Positions 37,374 through 47,471 of a DNA stretch of 64,000 nucleotides are shown one piece after another (the stretch's first letter is position 1; every line of letters starts with the position of its first letter). The notes under the pieces were generated by a model that was not told the origin of the DNA, made no database searches, and worked only from the letters and a program-made list of their open reading frames with translations. This stretch comes from Vibrio comitans. Lineage in GTDB: Bacteria; Pseudomonadota; Gammaproteobacteria; Enterobacterales; Vibrionaceae. Location: positions 124,001 to 188,000 of the forward strand of contig AP024866.1 of NCBI GenBank assembly GCA_024346835.1, written 5' to 3'. The position numbers were made by a program, and so were the translations under genes.

Positions 37374-39307
37374 TTCTCTGAAATGAGTTTTTCAACCACA
37401 CTTGGGTCTGCCAAAGTGGAAGTATCGCCTAGATTACTGGTATCACCTGTTGCGATCTTCCTTAATATTCTTCGCATAATCTTACCTGAACGAGTCTTAG
37501 GTAAAGAGTCAGTCCAGTGCAAAGTATCCGGTACTGCGATAGGGCCAATTTCTTTGCGAACCCAATCTTTCACTTCTTTGTGTAGCTCGGCGCTTGGATA
37601 CTCTCCCGCATTTAGGGTGATGTAAGCGTAAATTGCCTGGCCTTTGATGTCATGAGGTACACCCACAATCGCCGCTTCGGCAATCTTATCGTGTGCCACC
37701 AGTGCTGATTCTAGCTCTGCAGTCCCCATGCGGTGACCTGAAACATTGAGTACGTCATCTACACGACCAGTAATCCAGTAATAACCGTCTTCATCTCGTC
37801 TTGCTCCATCACCTGTAAAGTACATGCCTTGGAAGGTTGAGAAGTAGGTTTGCTCAAAGCGGTCATGATCACCATATACAGTGCGCATTTGGCCCGGCCA
37901 AGAATCTAGGATGACTAGGTTGCCTGAAGTTTCACCCTCAATGATGTTACCCATGTTGTCCACAAGTGCTGGTTGTACACCAAAGAATGGGCGAGTTGCA
38001 GAACCAGGTTTTAGCTCTGTTGCACCTGGTAGTGGAGTGATCAGTATTCCACCTGTTTCTGTTTGCCACCACGTATCTACGATTGGCGATTTTGCGTCGC
38101 CTATGGTGTTGTAATACCACTCCCATGCCTCAGGGTTAATAGGTTCACCTACCGAGCCCATGATACGAAGGCTACTTCGATTAGTTCCTTGAATTGCTTC
38201 GTCGCCTTTTGCCATTAATGCACGGATGGCTGTTGGGGCAGTGTAAAGAATGGTGACCTGATGCTTGTCGACGACCTCACTCATACGGCTGGTATTTGGG
38301 TAGTTTGGCACGCCCTCAAACAGGATAGTTTTAGCACCGTTGGATAAAGGTCCGTATACCAAGTAAGAGTGACCAGTGATCCAACCTACGTCTGCGGTAC
38401 ACCAGAACACGTCTTCTGGCTGATAATCAAAGACATATTTGAAGGTCATAGTGGCATACACTAGATAACCACCAGTGGTGTGCAGAACACCCTTAGGCTT
38501 ACCAGTGGAGCCAGAGGTGTATAAAATGAATAGTGGATCTTCAGCGCTCATTTCTTCTGGTGGGCAGTTGGCATCGACATTGGCAACGGCATCATGCCAC
38601 CAAACATCAACATCAGCGTTCCAATCAACATCCGCACCAGTGCGCTGGAATACAATTACCTTACTAATGGTTGTAACGTTAGGATTACGTAGAGCTTCAT
38701 CTACATTCTTCTTCAGAGGTACGGCACGACCACCGCGAACACCTTCATCGGCAGTAACAACAACCTTTGCATCAGAGTCGTCAATACGACCAGCAAGTGC
38801 CTCTGGAGAGAAGCCACCAAATACAACCGTGTGCACCGCGCCAATTCGTGTACAGGCTAGCATTGCAACCGCAGCCTCAGGCACCATCGGCATGTAAAGA
38901 CACACTACATCACCTTTTTTGACACCTTGAGCCTTTAAAGCGTTAGAGAATAAACACACTTCTTTATGCAGTTCGTTAAAGGTAAGTGTCTTGTCATCGG
39001 CAGGGTCATCGCCTTCCCAAATGATAGCCACTTCATCACCACGATCAGCGAGATGGCGATCGATACAGTTGGCTGATACGTTTAGTGTGCCGTCTTCAAA
39101 CCACTTGATACCGACATGACCAGTATCAAATGAGGTTTCCTTGACCTTAGTGAAGGGCTTAATCCAGTCGACGATCTTGCCATGCTCTGCCCAGAATGCT
39201 TCTGGGTTTTGAACGGACTGCTGATACATGCTTAGGTAGGTATCGTTGTCTGCATGGGTTACGGATTTGATGTTCTGTTTAACCGGATAAATGTGGGCTT
39301 CACTCAT
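37358..39307 (-). CDS. acs: Acetyl-CoA synthetase (AMP-forming)
   Basis: Activates acetate through acetyl-AMP to acetyl-CoA, the high-affinity route for acetate use. I start at the ATG at 39307 (MSEAHIYPV) with AGGAG 7 nt upstream, which gives 649 aa against 652 in E. coli; a longer frame continues 39 codons upstream without a family match. The adenylation motifs [40 protein letters not shown] and the C-terminal [11 protein letters not shown] are intact; its Lys is the known acetylation site in Acs. In Vibrio, acs is a target of CrbSR, both parts of which lie nearby. Confidence 0.98.
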   Translation of the reverse strand: MSEAHIYPVKQNIKSVTHADNDTYLSMYQQSVQNPEAFWAEHGKIVDWIKPFTKVKETSFDTGHVGIKWFEDGTLNVSANCIDRHLADRGDEVAIIWEGDDPADDKTLTFNELHKEVCLFSNALKAQGVKKGDVVCLYMPMVPEAAVAMLACTRIGAVHTVVFGGFSPEALAGRIDDSDAKVVVTADEGVRGGRAVPLKKNVDEALRNPNVTTISKVIVFQRTGADVDWNADVDVWWHDAVANVDANCPPEEMSAEDPLFILYTSGSTGKPKGVLHTTGGYLVYATMTFKYVFDYQPEDVFWCTADVGWITGHSYLVYGPLSNGAKTILFEGVPNYPNTSRMSEVVDKHQVTILYTAPTAIRALMAKGDEAIQGTNRSSLRIMGSVGEPINPEAWEWYYNTIGDAKSPIVDTWWQTETGGILITPLPGATELKPGSATRPFFGVQPALVDNMGNIIEGETSGNLVILDSWPGQMRTVYGDHDRFEQTYFSTFQGMYFTGDGARRDEDGYYWITGRVDDVLNVSGHRMGTAELESALVAHDKIAEAAIVGVPHDIKGQAIYAYITLNAGEYPSAELHKEVKDWVRKEIGPIAVPDTLHWTDSLPKTRSGKIMRRILRKIATGDTSNLGDTSTLADPSVVEKLISEKGELV

Positions 39308-39425
39308 TGCTGATCTCCTTGTGAACTCTGCCGCTATTCGTTGTGACAGTCGCTCAATATCTGACGGTCTGTTTGGCATTTCGAAGTAACTGTTATAACT
39401 GTCTATTACCTGCGGAATTTCCACA

Positions 39426-39437
39426 ATTAGACTTTAG
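39426..39437 (-). promoter_or_regulatory. GTCTAAT-type motif upstream of acs
   Basis: Minus-strand CTAAAGTCTAAT, about 120 bp before the acs start. A related word occurs upstream of the nucleotidyltransferase/MFS genes and of yjcH-actP. Candidate CrbR site, by inference only. Confidence 0.3.
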
Positions 39438-39499
39438 GATGAGAAGGTAACTATCGCTGTGAAATTAAAGGGTTATTTCAATAACTGAGAACTAAATCG

Positions 39500-40132
39500 C
39501 TACTTGATATGTGGCATATTGAGGCTTGGAAGGTCACCTTTAGTGAGGCGAACGAATACCAGTGCTGCCGTAATTGCATCTTGAAGGGCGTTGTGGTGGT
39601 CACGTATAGGTAAGTCTAAATGCCGACAAATGGCCTCTAGGCTTAGGTCGAAATAGGCGTTCTGTAGATGCTTTTCGAGTTTCTCTTGATAGATATGGCT
39701 AACTTCTATGATGGTGTTAGGAAGGGGAAAGCCAAAGTGTTTCTTGAACGCAATATCAAGAATCCGCTTATCGTAGCGAATGTGATACCCTACGATAGGG
39801 CGGTTGCCAATAAAGTCGAGTAATTGCAATAAGGCTTCTTTTTCTTCAAGGCCATCGCCGAGATCTTGATGACGGATTTGGTGCACCTTGATGGAGTTCT
39901 CATCCAATGATTGGGGCGCTTTGAGTTTCACATGAAACGGAGTGCTAGTAATGACTCGATTATTAATAATCTTGGTTGCAGCAATCGTCACAAGCTCAGC
40001 TCGTGTTGGTTCTAGGCTGGTGGTCTCGCAGTCTATAGACACATACTCGTTGCTATCACTTTCGGAAAATAGTGATCGAAAAGGGGAGCCCTTTAGCTTC
40101 CAGTGCCAGTAGTATCTCGTTAGCCTGTTCAT
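39500..40132 (-). CDS. DnaQ-like 3'-5' exonuclease (DEDDh)
   Basis: 210 aa related to the epsilon proofreading subunit of DNA polymerase III but not DnaQ itself. ExoI holds D34 and E36 (IDCETTSLEP), ExoII lies around IVGYHIRYDKRIL, and ExoIII has the DEDDh His and Asp in HNALQDAITAALVF. The N-terminus is basic and aromatic (RYYWHWKLKG). It lies 2 bp behind the CBS/nucleotidyltransferase gene, so the two are one unit. Its biological role beside acs is unknown. Confidence 0.87.
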   Translation of the reverse strand: MNRLTRYYWHWKLKGSPFRSLFSESDSNEYVSIDCETTSLEPTRAELVTIAATKIINNRVITSTPFHVKLKAPQSLDENSIKVHQIRHQDLGDGLEEKEALLQLLDFIGNRPIVGYHIRYDKRILDIAFKKHFGFPLPNTIIEVSHIYQEKLEKHLQNAYFDLSLEAICRHLDLPIRDHHNALQDAITAALVFVRLTKGDLPSLNMPHIK

Positions 40133-40134
40133 GG

Positions 40135-41955
40135 TCAGTCCCTGATCTGGTAGTGATAGCTAAGGAACTGCTTAAACTTCTTCACCACATGCAGACTGTG
40201 TCTGAGTAAGTCACGCTCGGTTCTATCGAGTGAGTTGAGATCTAAGTTGTTGGAAGAGTCTTGATGAGCCAGTTGCTGTGCTAGACGCAGCTTGAAGAAT
40301 AGTTTTAAAGATTCGCTGAGGTTATCGGCAGTATCATCTTCTAGGCAGCCTAGTTCATGTAGAGCTTCGATTCTTTCAAAGGTGTTCCGTTGGCGAAGGT
40401 CGTGCTCCAATGCGAGCGCGCGAATACCATGGACAATGGAGAATATTCCCCCTTGCTTGATATCTAGCCCTTCTTTACGAGCTTTAACATTGCCAAACAA
40501 GGTTAAAGGCACGGAGAATTGTAGAGCTGGTCTAACAAAATCTGAAAGCGTAAGCATACGCCCCGTTAGCGCATCGTGCAGTGAATTGAGAACGGGCTCT
40601 ACTAAGAGTTTATTACCTGCAACGGGCAAAGCGTCTGAAAAGATGGCCAGTTGCATCACCGAATCGGCATTACTGACCTCAATCCATTTAGCCACTTTTT
40701 TCTTCCATTCGCTTTGGCTAGAGACCCAGAGTGGATTGTTGACCATCACCTTCCCAGGACAGAGAGGGTAACCAAGCTCCAGCAGAGTCTCGGTGAACTT
40801 ATCCATTGTTGCGCTACATTCAGGCCAGTCAAACCCATCTTCAAGGATCAGAGCATTGTCTTGGTCTGTTTTTAGAACCTGTTCTCCACGCCCTTCTGAG
40901 CCAAGAACAAGCAGGCAACAATGCTGCTGAGCGTCTTCGGGAACGACTAACTGGAAAGCTTTCTCTATGATCTGTTCATTGAGTACAGAAATTAGCTCCA
41001 TGATAAATCGCGTACGGATGCCGTTGACCAGTAGGCTTTTAACAAAATCATGCTGCCTTTGAGAGGCTTGCGCCAGTTCATCAATGTTTTTAGCGCGGGC
41101 AATACTCAAGCTGAGGACGTGAGAGTGGGAGGAAAAGGCACTTAAAATCTGGGTCAGATCCAGCATGCCTACAGCTTGCTTTTCATTGACCACCATTACT
41201 CGTTTCATCTTATTTCTAGTCATGGTGAGCATGGCATTAAATACAAAGTCGCCCTCATGCACCTCAAATACAGGAAACGTGGATATCTCAGACACTGGTG
41301 TTTGCATGCTTTTGTCTTCAAGCACAACAGAATGTAAGAGATTAGTGCGGGTAACAATGGCATACGGTGATTGGTAAGGATGCAGCTCTAAACGCGGGTC
41401 GCTCTCAGAGAGTTTGACTAAGGCGGCATCGATATCATCATTATTCAAAAGAGCGGTAGCTTCTTTAATTGAGGTATCAGGAGCCAACACTAGCGGAGGA
41501 TGATAGATAGAGTCGTCGACCTTGGTGAGTATGAACTCAGCCAAATTTTGCTGCTTTTTAGCGTCTTTGATCAGTTGTTGACGTTTGGATAGACTGCTAT
41601 CGAAGTATTCGGCAAAGGATTGATTGCTATTGAATAAAGAGAGAAAAATCTCACTTGGCAGCAGGTAACACAGTACATCCTCAAGTGCGACGTATTGATG
41701 GCGCACCTTTCCTTCAAACAATGAGCGCACATCAAATAAGTCGTCGTGACCATAGTGAGCAAAGACTTCTTGTTGATACTTTTCTTCGACCGAGCCTTTT
41801 ATCAACACGAATAAGTGTGTTGTCGACTGTCCAGCATCGAGCATAACATCACCAGCGCGAAAGTAGGCGATATCTAATGACGTCTTTAACCGCTCTACCT
41901 CTTGCGGTGTGAGGCGGTCAAAGGGAGGGTGTTGTGTATTAAATTTTTCAGGCAT
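40135..41955 (-). CDS. cNMP-binding / CBS / DUF294 nucleotidyltransferase-like protein
   Basis: 606 aa from the ATG at 41955 (AAGGA upstream; a TTG eight codons earlier is less likely). A cyclic-nucleotide-binding-like domain (about 10-120), a CBS pair (about 150-280) and a DUF294 nucleotidyltransferase domain with LGSEGRGEQVLKTDQDNALI (about 345-365) are followed by a helical substrate-binding domain (DUF294_C) to the end. The GS...D-x-D arrangement resembles GlnD-type enzymes. Homologues commonly sit beside acs and a DnaQ-like gene. A signalling role in acetate metabolism is plausible but not shown. Confidence 0.82.
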   Translation of the reverse strand: MPEKFNTQHPPFDRLTPQEVERLKTSLDIAYFRAGDVMLDAGQSTTHLFVLIKGSVEEKYQQEVFAHYGHDDLFDVRSLFEGKVRHQYVALEDVLCYLLPSEIFLSLFNSNQSFAEYFDSSLSKRQQLIKDAKKQQNLAEFILTKVDDSIYHPPLVLAPDTSIKEATALLNNDDIDAALVKLSESDPRLELHPYQSPYAIVTRTNLLHSVVLEDKSMQTPVSEISTFPVFEVHEGDFVFNAMLTMTRNKMKRVMVVNEKQAVGMLDLTQILSAFSSHSHVLSLSIARAKNIDELAQASQRQHDFVKSLLVNGIRTRFIMELISVLNEQIIEKAFQLVVPEDAQQHCCLLVLGSEGRGEQVLKTDQDNALILEDGFDWPECSATMDKFTETLLELGYPLCPGKVMVNNPLWVSSQSEWKKKVAKWIEVSNADSVMQLAIFSDALPVAGNKLLVEPVLNSLHDALTGRMLTLSDFVRPALQFSVPLTLFGNVKARKEGLDIKQGGIFSIVHGIRALALEHDLRQRNTFERIEALHELGCLEDDTADNLSESLKLFFKLRLAQQLAHQDSSNNLDLNSLDRTERDLLRHSLHVVKKFKQFLSYHYQIRD

Positions 41956-42026
41956 GAAGACGTAATCCTTTGGCGACAAACCCTAACCCTACTAGTGTGA
42001 CAAATCCTCAAATAAGCTCCAGACGA

Positions 42027-42038
42027 CTTTGGTCTAAT
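42027..42038 (+). promoter_or_regulatory. GGTCTAAT motif in the nucleotidyltransferase/MFS divergent promoter region
   Basis: CTTTGGTCTAAT lies between the two divergent genes, 72 bp from one start and about 91 bp from the other. Its last eight bases recur exactly at 49655-49662 upstream of yjcH-actP. Confidence 0.3.
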
Positions 42039-42128
42039 AAGGAAAAGGTGAAATTGAAGTTATCCCTTTTTATTCCATTAGGTTCACTTCATAATTGCCG
42101 CGAGTATTGCTTAATCTAGGACAGCTTA

Positions 42129-43313
42129 ATGTTGAAACCCTCTCCATACGCGTGGCTATCTCAGTATTTTCTGGGGTTCTTTTTTGCCTATGGCGTTTAT
42201 CTCCCATTCTGGGCGCTTTGGTTTAAAGACCAAGGGGTTTCTGCCTCAGATATTGGCCTGTTGCTTGGTATAGCCTTTGCTACCCGATGCGCCGCAAACC
42301 TTATTATTACGCCTCGCATTCATAAAATTGAGCACTTAATGCCAGCTCTTCGGGTACTTAGCTTGGCCTCGCTCGCGTTCATTGCATTTCACTTTTTTAT
42401 CGGTGGAAGTTTCTGGTTGATGGCTGTGGCAACCATCCTCTTTAATGCTTGTTGCGGGCCGATTGTTCCTATTTCAGATGCAATGGCCAATCACTACGCT
42501 CGCTTGAAGATGCTCGACTATGGTCGAACTCGTTTATGGGGTTCGATAGCCTTTATTGCAGGCTCAACAGTAGTCGGATTCCTAGTTGCTCACTTTGGTA
42601 TTGATTTCATTGTGTATACGGCTTTGGCCGGTATTGCATTCTCTATCGTGGCATCAATGCGCAATCCAAACCCAATGCCGGTTACTCAAGGCAATGTACA
42701 ATCAGTCAGACCTAAACTCAGTAGTTTGCTTCGTGAATGGTCAGTGATTAAGTTCATTGGTTTGATTGCGCTGATCCAAGGAAGTCACGCGGCTTACTAT
42801 GGTTTTAGTACCATCTACTGGAAAGAAGCAGGTTACAGTGCCGATATCATTGGCTACTTATGGAGCCTAGGTGTTGTGGCGGAAGTATGTATTTTTGCTT
42901 TCAGCAATCGTTGGTTTGGTAAGTGGACGCTGCGCTCTCTGTTCTTGGTTGCTTCTATTGGCGTCATCGTACGTTGGGGTCTAACTGCATCAACCACCAT
43001 GTTATTCGCATTGGTACTTATTCAGTTGCTACATGGTGTTACCTTTGCGCTAGCTCATATTGCTGCAATTCGCTACATTCAAGATGCAGAGCAACATAAG
43101 ATGGTGGCACTGCAAGCTCTCTATAATGCTATACCACTTGGTATTGTTATGGCGACGATGACCGCACTCAGTGGTTGGGGTTATGAGCTTTGGGGGGCAA
43201 ATGTCTTCTGGGTGATGGCAGGAATGGGTGTGCTCGCTATGTTTGTTAAATTGGACCCTCAGAAAGGGAATGTTGAAGAAGTGGGGATTGAGCCACAAAA
43301 ACAAGCTAACTGA
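42129..43313 (+). CDS. MFS transporter of the HcaT (3-phenylpropionate permease) family
   Basis: 394 aa with 12 predicted membrane helices. The N-terminus (YFLGFFFAYGVYLPFWALWFKDQG) and the motif DYGRTRLWGSIAFI in the middle are characteristic of the HcaT/PPP group of the major facilitator superfamily. The substrate is unknown; 3-phenylpropionate catabolic genes are absent here. It is immediately upstream of crbS, 112 bp away and on the same strand, which suggests a carboxylate-related role. Confidence 0.82.
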   Translation: MLKPSPYAWLSQYFLGFFFAYGVYLPFWALWFKDQGVSASDIGLLLGIAFATRCAANLIITPRIHKIEHLMPALRVLSLASLAFIAFHFFIGGSFWLMAVATILFNACCGPIVPISDAMANHYARLKMLDYGRTRLWGSIAFIAGSTVVGFLVAHFGIDFIVYTALAGIAFSIVASMRNPNPMPVTQGNVQSVRPKLSSLLREWSVIKFIGLIALIQGSHAAYYGFSTIYWKEAGYSADIIGYLWSLGVVAEVCIFAFSNRWFGKWTLRSLFLVASIGVIVRWGLTASTTMLFALVLIQLLHGVTFALAHIAAIRYIQDAEQHKMVALQALYNAIPLGIVMATMTALSGWGYELWGANVFWVMAGMGVLAMFVKLDPQKGNVEEVGIEPQKQAN

Positions 43314-43425
43314 TTGAGCTATAAAGCGATCTTTGACTAGTCTTATAGCATCTAATTCTATGCGTTCTTGATAATAGAACAAGGGATTAGGTGCATTCAA
43401 AACTAAGACTGGTTAAGGATTGTTT

Positions 43426-46400
43426 ATGCAAGGATGGGTTGTCGTTCCCGCATCGCTGCTCTATTTAGTACTGCTTTTTTTAGTAGCATGGTACGGGGAT
43501 AAACGTCCTCAGTGGTTAGCCTCATGGCGCCCCTGGGTTTATAGCCTTTCTATTGCGGTTTACTGTACCTCTTGGACTTTTTTTGGCACCGTAGGCCAAG
43601 CTGCAAATAATCCTTGGGCATTCCTGCCCGTTTATCTCGCCCCTATTATCGTATTTGTCTTTTTCTGGCGCGTATTGGCGCGCATGATCTTAGTGGCAAA
43701 ACGCGAGCACATTAACTCGATTGCTGACTTTATCGCGGCTCGCTATGGCAAATCTCAAGGCTTGGCGGTATTCGTCACTTTAATCTCTGTCGTCGGCATT
43801 TTGCCTTATATCGCATTGCAGATGCGGGGCATTATGATGGGGCTAGAGCTGGCAGCCCCAGAAGTACTAGGAGAGGGGGGCAATCAAAAGTATCTGGTTT
43901 CTTGGTTGATGGTGGCTGCCCTTGCTACTTTTACTGTGTTATTTGGTACCCGTCATATCGATAATACAGAGCATCACCGTGGAATGATGATGGCCATCGC
44001 TTTCGAATCCATCGTTAAGCTAGTGGCCTTTTTGTTCGTCGGCTTATTTGTCATGTTTGTGGTGCTACAGCGAACGGATATAGAGCTTTGGCAAGCGGCA
44101 AAGCAAACCTACGAATCACCTAACATCCCTACCTTATTGATTCATACTCTGCTGACCATGATGGCTATCTTCTGTCTTCCTAGGCAATTCCATACCACTG
44201 TAGTTGAGAATGAGCGTGCTCATGATTTGCATACCGCAAGGCGAGTCTTTCCTGCCTATTTGATGTTGATGGGGCTATTTGTACTGCCAATTGCTTGGGT
44301 CGGCTCTAGTTTATTACCTGGCAGTCCAGCAGACAGTTACGTCATTAGTCTACCACTGGCATTAGGGGCAGACAGCGTTGCTTTGTTTGCTTTTATTGGT
44401 GGTGTTTCGGCAGCAAGTGGCATGGTGATAGTTTCCACTATTGCTTTAGCTATCATGGTGTCTAATGACCTCGTCATGCCGCTGCTTCTACGCAGAATGA
44501 AGTTGTCTCAACACAACTTTAGACATTTCTCTGGACGCTTATTAGTGATCCGTCGAATCCTAATTGTCATGCTGATAGTGGGTGCGTGGTTCTTTTATCA
44601 AGTGTTGGATAGTATCGGCAGTTTGTCTGCGATTGGCTTTCTTTCTTTTGCTGCTGTTACCCAGTTCGCGCCTGCGTTGCTTGGAGGAATGTATTGGCGA
44701 CACGGAAACCGCAATGGGGTGTACGTTGGCTTGGTGGTAGGTTTTGTTCTGTGGCTTGTCACTCTGATGAGCCAAACCGGCATTCTTGCGGGAGATGCTG
44801 GCAGCAACGTTCTTATCTGGATGATTTCACCTCCAGAGCTATTGGCAAGCCTAGATATCAAAAATTCTGACTGGGGCATGCTACTCAGTATCAGTGCCAA
44901 CAGTGTGTGTTATGTCGTCGTGTCGTTACTAACGCGTCCCAACATTAGTGAGCGCTTACAATCCGCGGCTTTCGTTGGCTCACCATTACCTGAATCGGAC
45001 AATATTAGCCTCTATCAAAGCCGGGTCACCGTTGCAGAGCTTGAGTTGGTAGCTTCTAAATTTGTCGGCAGGCACAGGGTTCGGAGTGCCTTTAATCAGT
45101 TTTGGAGTCAGCAAGAAGAGGTACTGATGCCAAATCAGTATGCCCCTTCAACCTTGATACGGCATACCGAACGGGTGCTGGCTGGTGTATTTGGTGCATC
45201 CTCAGCTAAGTTAGTGCTTACTTCTGCTTTGCAGGGCAAAAACATGCAGCTTGAAGAAGTGGCCACCATTGTGGATGAGGCTTCAGAGCTGTATGACTTT
45301 AGTCGTAGCTTGTTGCAAGGAGCCATTGAGCATATTGAGCAAGGGATAGCGGTTGTTGATAAACAGCTGAGGCTGGTGGCATGGAATCAGCGTTATTTAG
45401 AATTATTTGAGTTTCCTCCTGGTTTAATTCAGGTCGGTAGGCCTATTGCTGATGTTATCCGTCATAACGCAGAGAAGGGGCTGTGTGGGCCTGGAGATCC
45501 AGAGATTCATGTTCAGCGCCGAATAGAGCACTTAGAAAGAGGCACTAGCCACACATCTTCTCGCCAGCGTGCCGATGGGCGAGTTATCGAAGTGCAAGGT
45601 AACCCCATGCCTAGTGGTGGGTTTGCAATGAGCTTTAGTGATATTACCGTTTACCGTCAGGCAGAGCAGGCATTGAAGGATGCTAATTTCACCCTAGAAG
45701 AAAGGGTACAAGAACGAACTCATGAGTTAGAGCAACTGAATCGCCAGTTGACGATCGCAACCCAGCGATCAGAACAAGAATCACAATCTAAATCTCGCTT
45801 TCTTGCCGCGGTGAGCCATGACCTAATGCAGCCGTTAAATGCGGCCCGATTGTTTACTTCATCATTATCAGAGGTGGCGAAGGATAGTGAAACACAGCAA
45901 GTGGCACGTCATATAGAAAGTGCGATGGAAGCCGCCGAAGTACTCATCAGTGATTTGCTTGATATATCTCGTCTTGAGTCGGGCAAGCTAGAGGCAAAGG
46001 TGCAGTCCTTTGCGTTGAGTAAGGTGTTGTTTAATCTTGATGCTGAATTTGGTGTGATTGCTGAGGAGCAAGGTATTAACTTTAGAACGATACCCACTTC
46101 ATTGTTTGTTGAATCAGATCCAAAGCTATTGCGTAGGGTAATCCAAAACTTCTTAACCAATGCTTTTCGCTACAGCCCTCAAGGAAAGGTGGTACTGGGA
46201 GCGCGAAGAGAGGGGAACTCTCTTTCTATTCAGGTTTGGGACAACGGAATTGGCGTTGAAGAAGATAAGCAGCAATTGATATTTGAGGAGTTTACTCGCA
46301 CCAACCAAATTCGTTCAGATAAAGGATTAGGCTTGGGGCTCGCGATTTCAAAAGGGATCGCACAGCTTTTGGGACACACAATATCCCTGCGTTCTTGGCC

Positions 46401-46893
46401 TAGCAGGGGAAGCGTCTTTTCGATCACTGTGCCAATGGCACAGAAGGTGGTGATTGAGGAGGTTCCTCCAGTAGCCCCTATTGCAACGGCGACTCCGCTC
46501 AGCAATTTGCGAGTGCTATGCGTTGATGACGAGGTTTCTATTTTGGAAGGAATGGAGCATTTGCTACAGCGTTGGGGTTGCGAGGTGAGATTGGCAACGG
46601 ATCTAGAGCAGAGCCTGTTGCAGTTGGATAACCATTGGCAGCCTGATGTGATTCTTTCCGACTATCGTTTGGAAAATGGTAGAACAGGTTTGCAGGTCTT
46701 GCAGCGCTTCAAACAAGTAATGGGAGCAGAATTCAATGGTGTCATTATCAGTGCGGATAGAGCGCCAGACATTGTTGAAGAAGTTAAGAGCGAAGGGTTT
46801 GAGTTTCTGCCTAAACCGGTTAAGCCATTAAAGCTTCGAACCCTTCTCAATAAATTTGAACGTCACTTATCTTCGGTAAATAATGTCTCGTAA
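43426..46893 (+). CDS. crbS: Hybrid sensor kinase with sodium/solute symporter domain (CrbS-like)
   Basis: 1155 aa from the ATG at 43426 (AAGGA 7 nt upstream; TTG two codons earlier is not needed). Residues 1-480 are an SSS-family transporter domain with about 13 helices. A linker and PAS domain follow (about 620-740), then a coiled coil, HisKA (SHDLMQPLNA, phosphorylatable His at 798), HATPase (DNGIGVEED, GLGLGLAIS) and a C-terminal receiver with Asp at about 1079 (LSDYRLENG). This architecture is that of CbrA/CrbS. In V. cholerae CrbS with CrbR switches on acs. The presence of acs, actP and a LuxR-type regulator nearby supports the name. Confidence 0.85.
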   Translation: MQGWVVVPASLLYLVLLFLVAWYGDKRPQWLASWRPWVYSLSIAVYCTSWTFFGTVGQAANNPWAFLPVYLAPIIVFVFFWRVLARMILVAKREHINSIADFIAARYGKSQGLAVFVTLISVVGILPYIALQMRGIMMGLELAAPEVLGEGGNQKYLVSWLMVAALATFTVLFGTRHIDNTEHHRGMMMAIAFESIVKLVAFLFVGLFVMFVVLQRTDIELWQAAKQTYESPNIPTLLIHTLLTMMAIFCLPRQFHTTVVENERAHDLHTARRVFPAYLMLMGLFVLPIAWVGSSLLPGSPADSYVISLPLALGADSVALFAFIGGVSAASGMVIVSTIALAIMVSNDLVMPLLLRRMKLSQHNFRHFSGRLLVIRRILIVMLIVGAWFFYQVLDSIGSLSAIGFLSFAAVTQFAPALLGGMYWRHGNRNGVYVGLVVGFVLWLVTLMSQTGILAGDAGSNVLIWMISPPELLASLDIKNSDWGMLLSISANSVCYVVVSLLTRPNISERLQSAAFVGSPLPESDNISLYQSRVTVAELELVASKFVGRHRVRSAFNQFWSQQEEVLMPNQYAPSTLIRHTERVLAGVFGASSAKLVLTSALQGKNMQLEEVATIVDEASELYDFSRSLLQGAIEHIEQGIAVVDKQLRLVAWNQRYLELFEFPPGLIQVGRPIADVIRHNAEKGLCGPGDPEIHVQRRIEHLERGTSHTSSRQRADGRVIEVQGNPMPSGGFAMSFSDITVYRQAEQALKDANFTLEERVQERTHELEQLNRQLTIATQRSEQESQSKSRFLAAVSHDLMQPLNAARLFTSSLSEVAKDSETQQVARHIESAMEAAEVLISDLLDISRLESGKLEAKVQSFALSKVLFNLDAEFGVIAEEQGINFRTIPTSLFVESDPKLLRRVIQNFLTNAFRYSPQGKVVLGARREGNSLSIQVWDNGIGVEEDKQQLIFEEFTRTNQIRSDKGLGLGLAISKGIAQLLGHTISLRSWPSRGSVFSITVPMAQKVVIEEVPPVAPIATATPLSNLRVLCVDDEVSILEGMEHLLQRWGCEVRLATDLEQSLLQLDNHWQPDVILSDYRLENGRTGLQVLQRFKQVMGAEFNGVIISADRAPDIVEEVKSEGFEFLPKPVKPLKLRTLLNKFERHLSSVNNVS

Positions 46894-47345
46894 ACCACAA
46901 AGGTGGTCTCAGTCTCTCCATAGTAGAGAGTATCTTCAGCCTGAATAGCAACACGAAGATTCTTTGCTTCAATATTGTTAGCGGGCAATGAGATAGCCCA
47001 GTTACGCATATCTTGGTTAGTCGGTGTCATCTCTACAGGTTGGCTATCGCCATTTTCAGCCAATGCGACTTTGATACCCTGTAGTGGGAATTTGGATCTT
47101 AGGGTTAAATCTAGGGTGTCTGCAGTGAGTTTCTCTGAACGAAATTGCACCTTGAATTCACCATTTTCAAAATCACACAAACCACTGGTATAGCGACAAT
47201 TTGATTTACTGATTAGTTTGTAGCTTTCGCCTTGTTTGGCTGCATGAGGTTTTTCACTCACGGCCATATCGACACCAAAATAAGTGATTACAGCTAATAT
47301 AGGGGCAACCAGTAAAGCAACGATAAAGTGTTTGTTTTTGAACAT
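46863..47345 (-). CDS. Membrane-anchored periplasmic protein, unknown
   Basis: 160 aa. One N-terminal helix (FIVALLVAPILAVITYFGVDM, about 7-28) is followed by a periplasmic beta-rich domain with two cysteines (SNCRYTSGLCDF, probably a disulfide). No family recognised. Its last 31 bp overlap the end of crbS tail to tail, so the two transcripts are complementary there. The actP terminator separates it from actP, so it has its own promoter in 47346-47423. Confidence 0.72.
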   Translation of the reverse strand: MFKNKHFIVALLVAPILAVITYFGVDMAVSEKPHAAKQGESYKLISKSNCRYTSGLCDFENGEFKVQFRSEKLTADTLDLTLRSKFPLQGIKVALAENGDSQPVEMTPTNQDMRNWAISLPANNIEAKNLRVAIQAEDTLYYGETETTFVVYETLFTEDK

Positions 47346-47423
47346 TTTTGCATCCTAGCGACAATGTAAAATTCTAGAGAGAGTTTTAAACTCTTCTCTT
47401 TACAATACTCGACTTACTTTATT

Positions 47424-47447
47424 AAAAAAGCCCCCGAAGGGGCTTTT
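47424..47447 (-). terminator. yjcH-actP terminator
   Basis: AAAGCCCC / GGGGGCTTT with a GAA-type loop and T run on the minus strand, 25 bp past actP. Confidence 0.87.
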
Positions 47448-47471
47448 GTGGACTAGATTGGATAGATTGTA

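Noticed and set aside
39308..39424. 39-codon extension upstream of acs
   Set aside because: The ATG at 39307 has AGGAG at ideal spacing and gives the family length.
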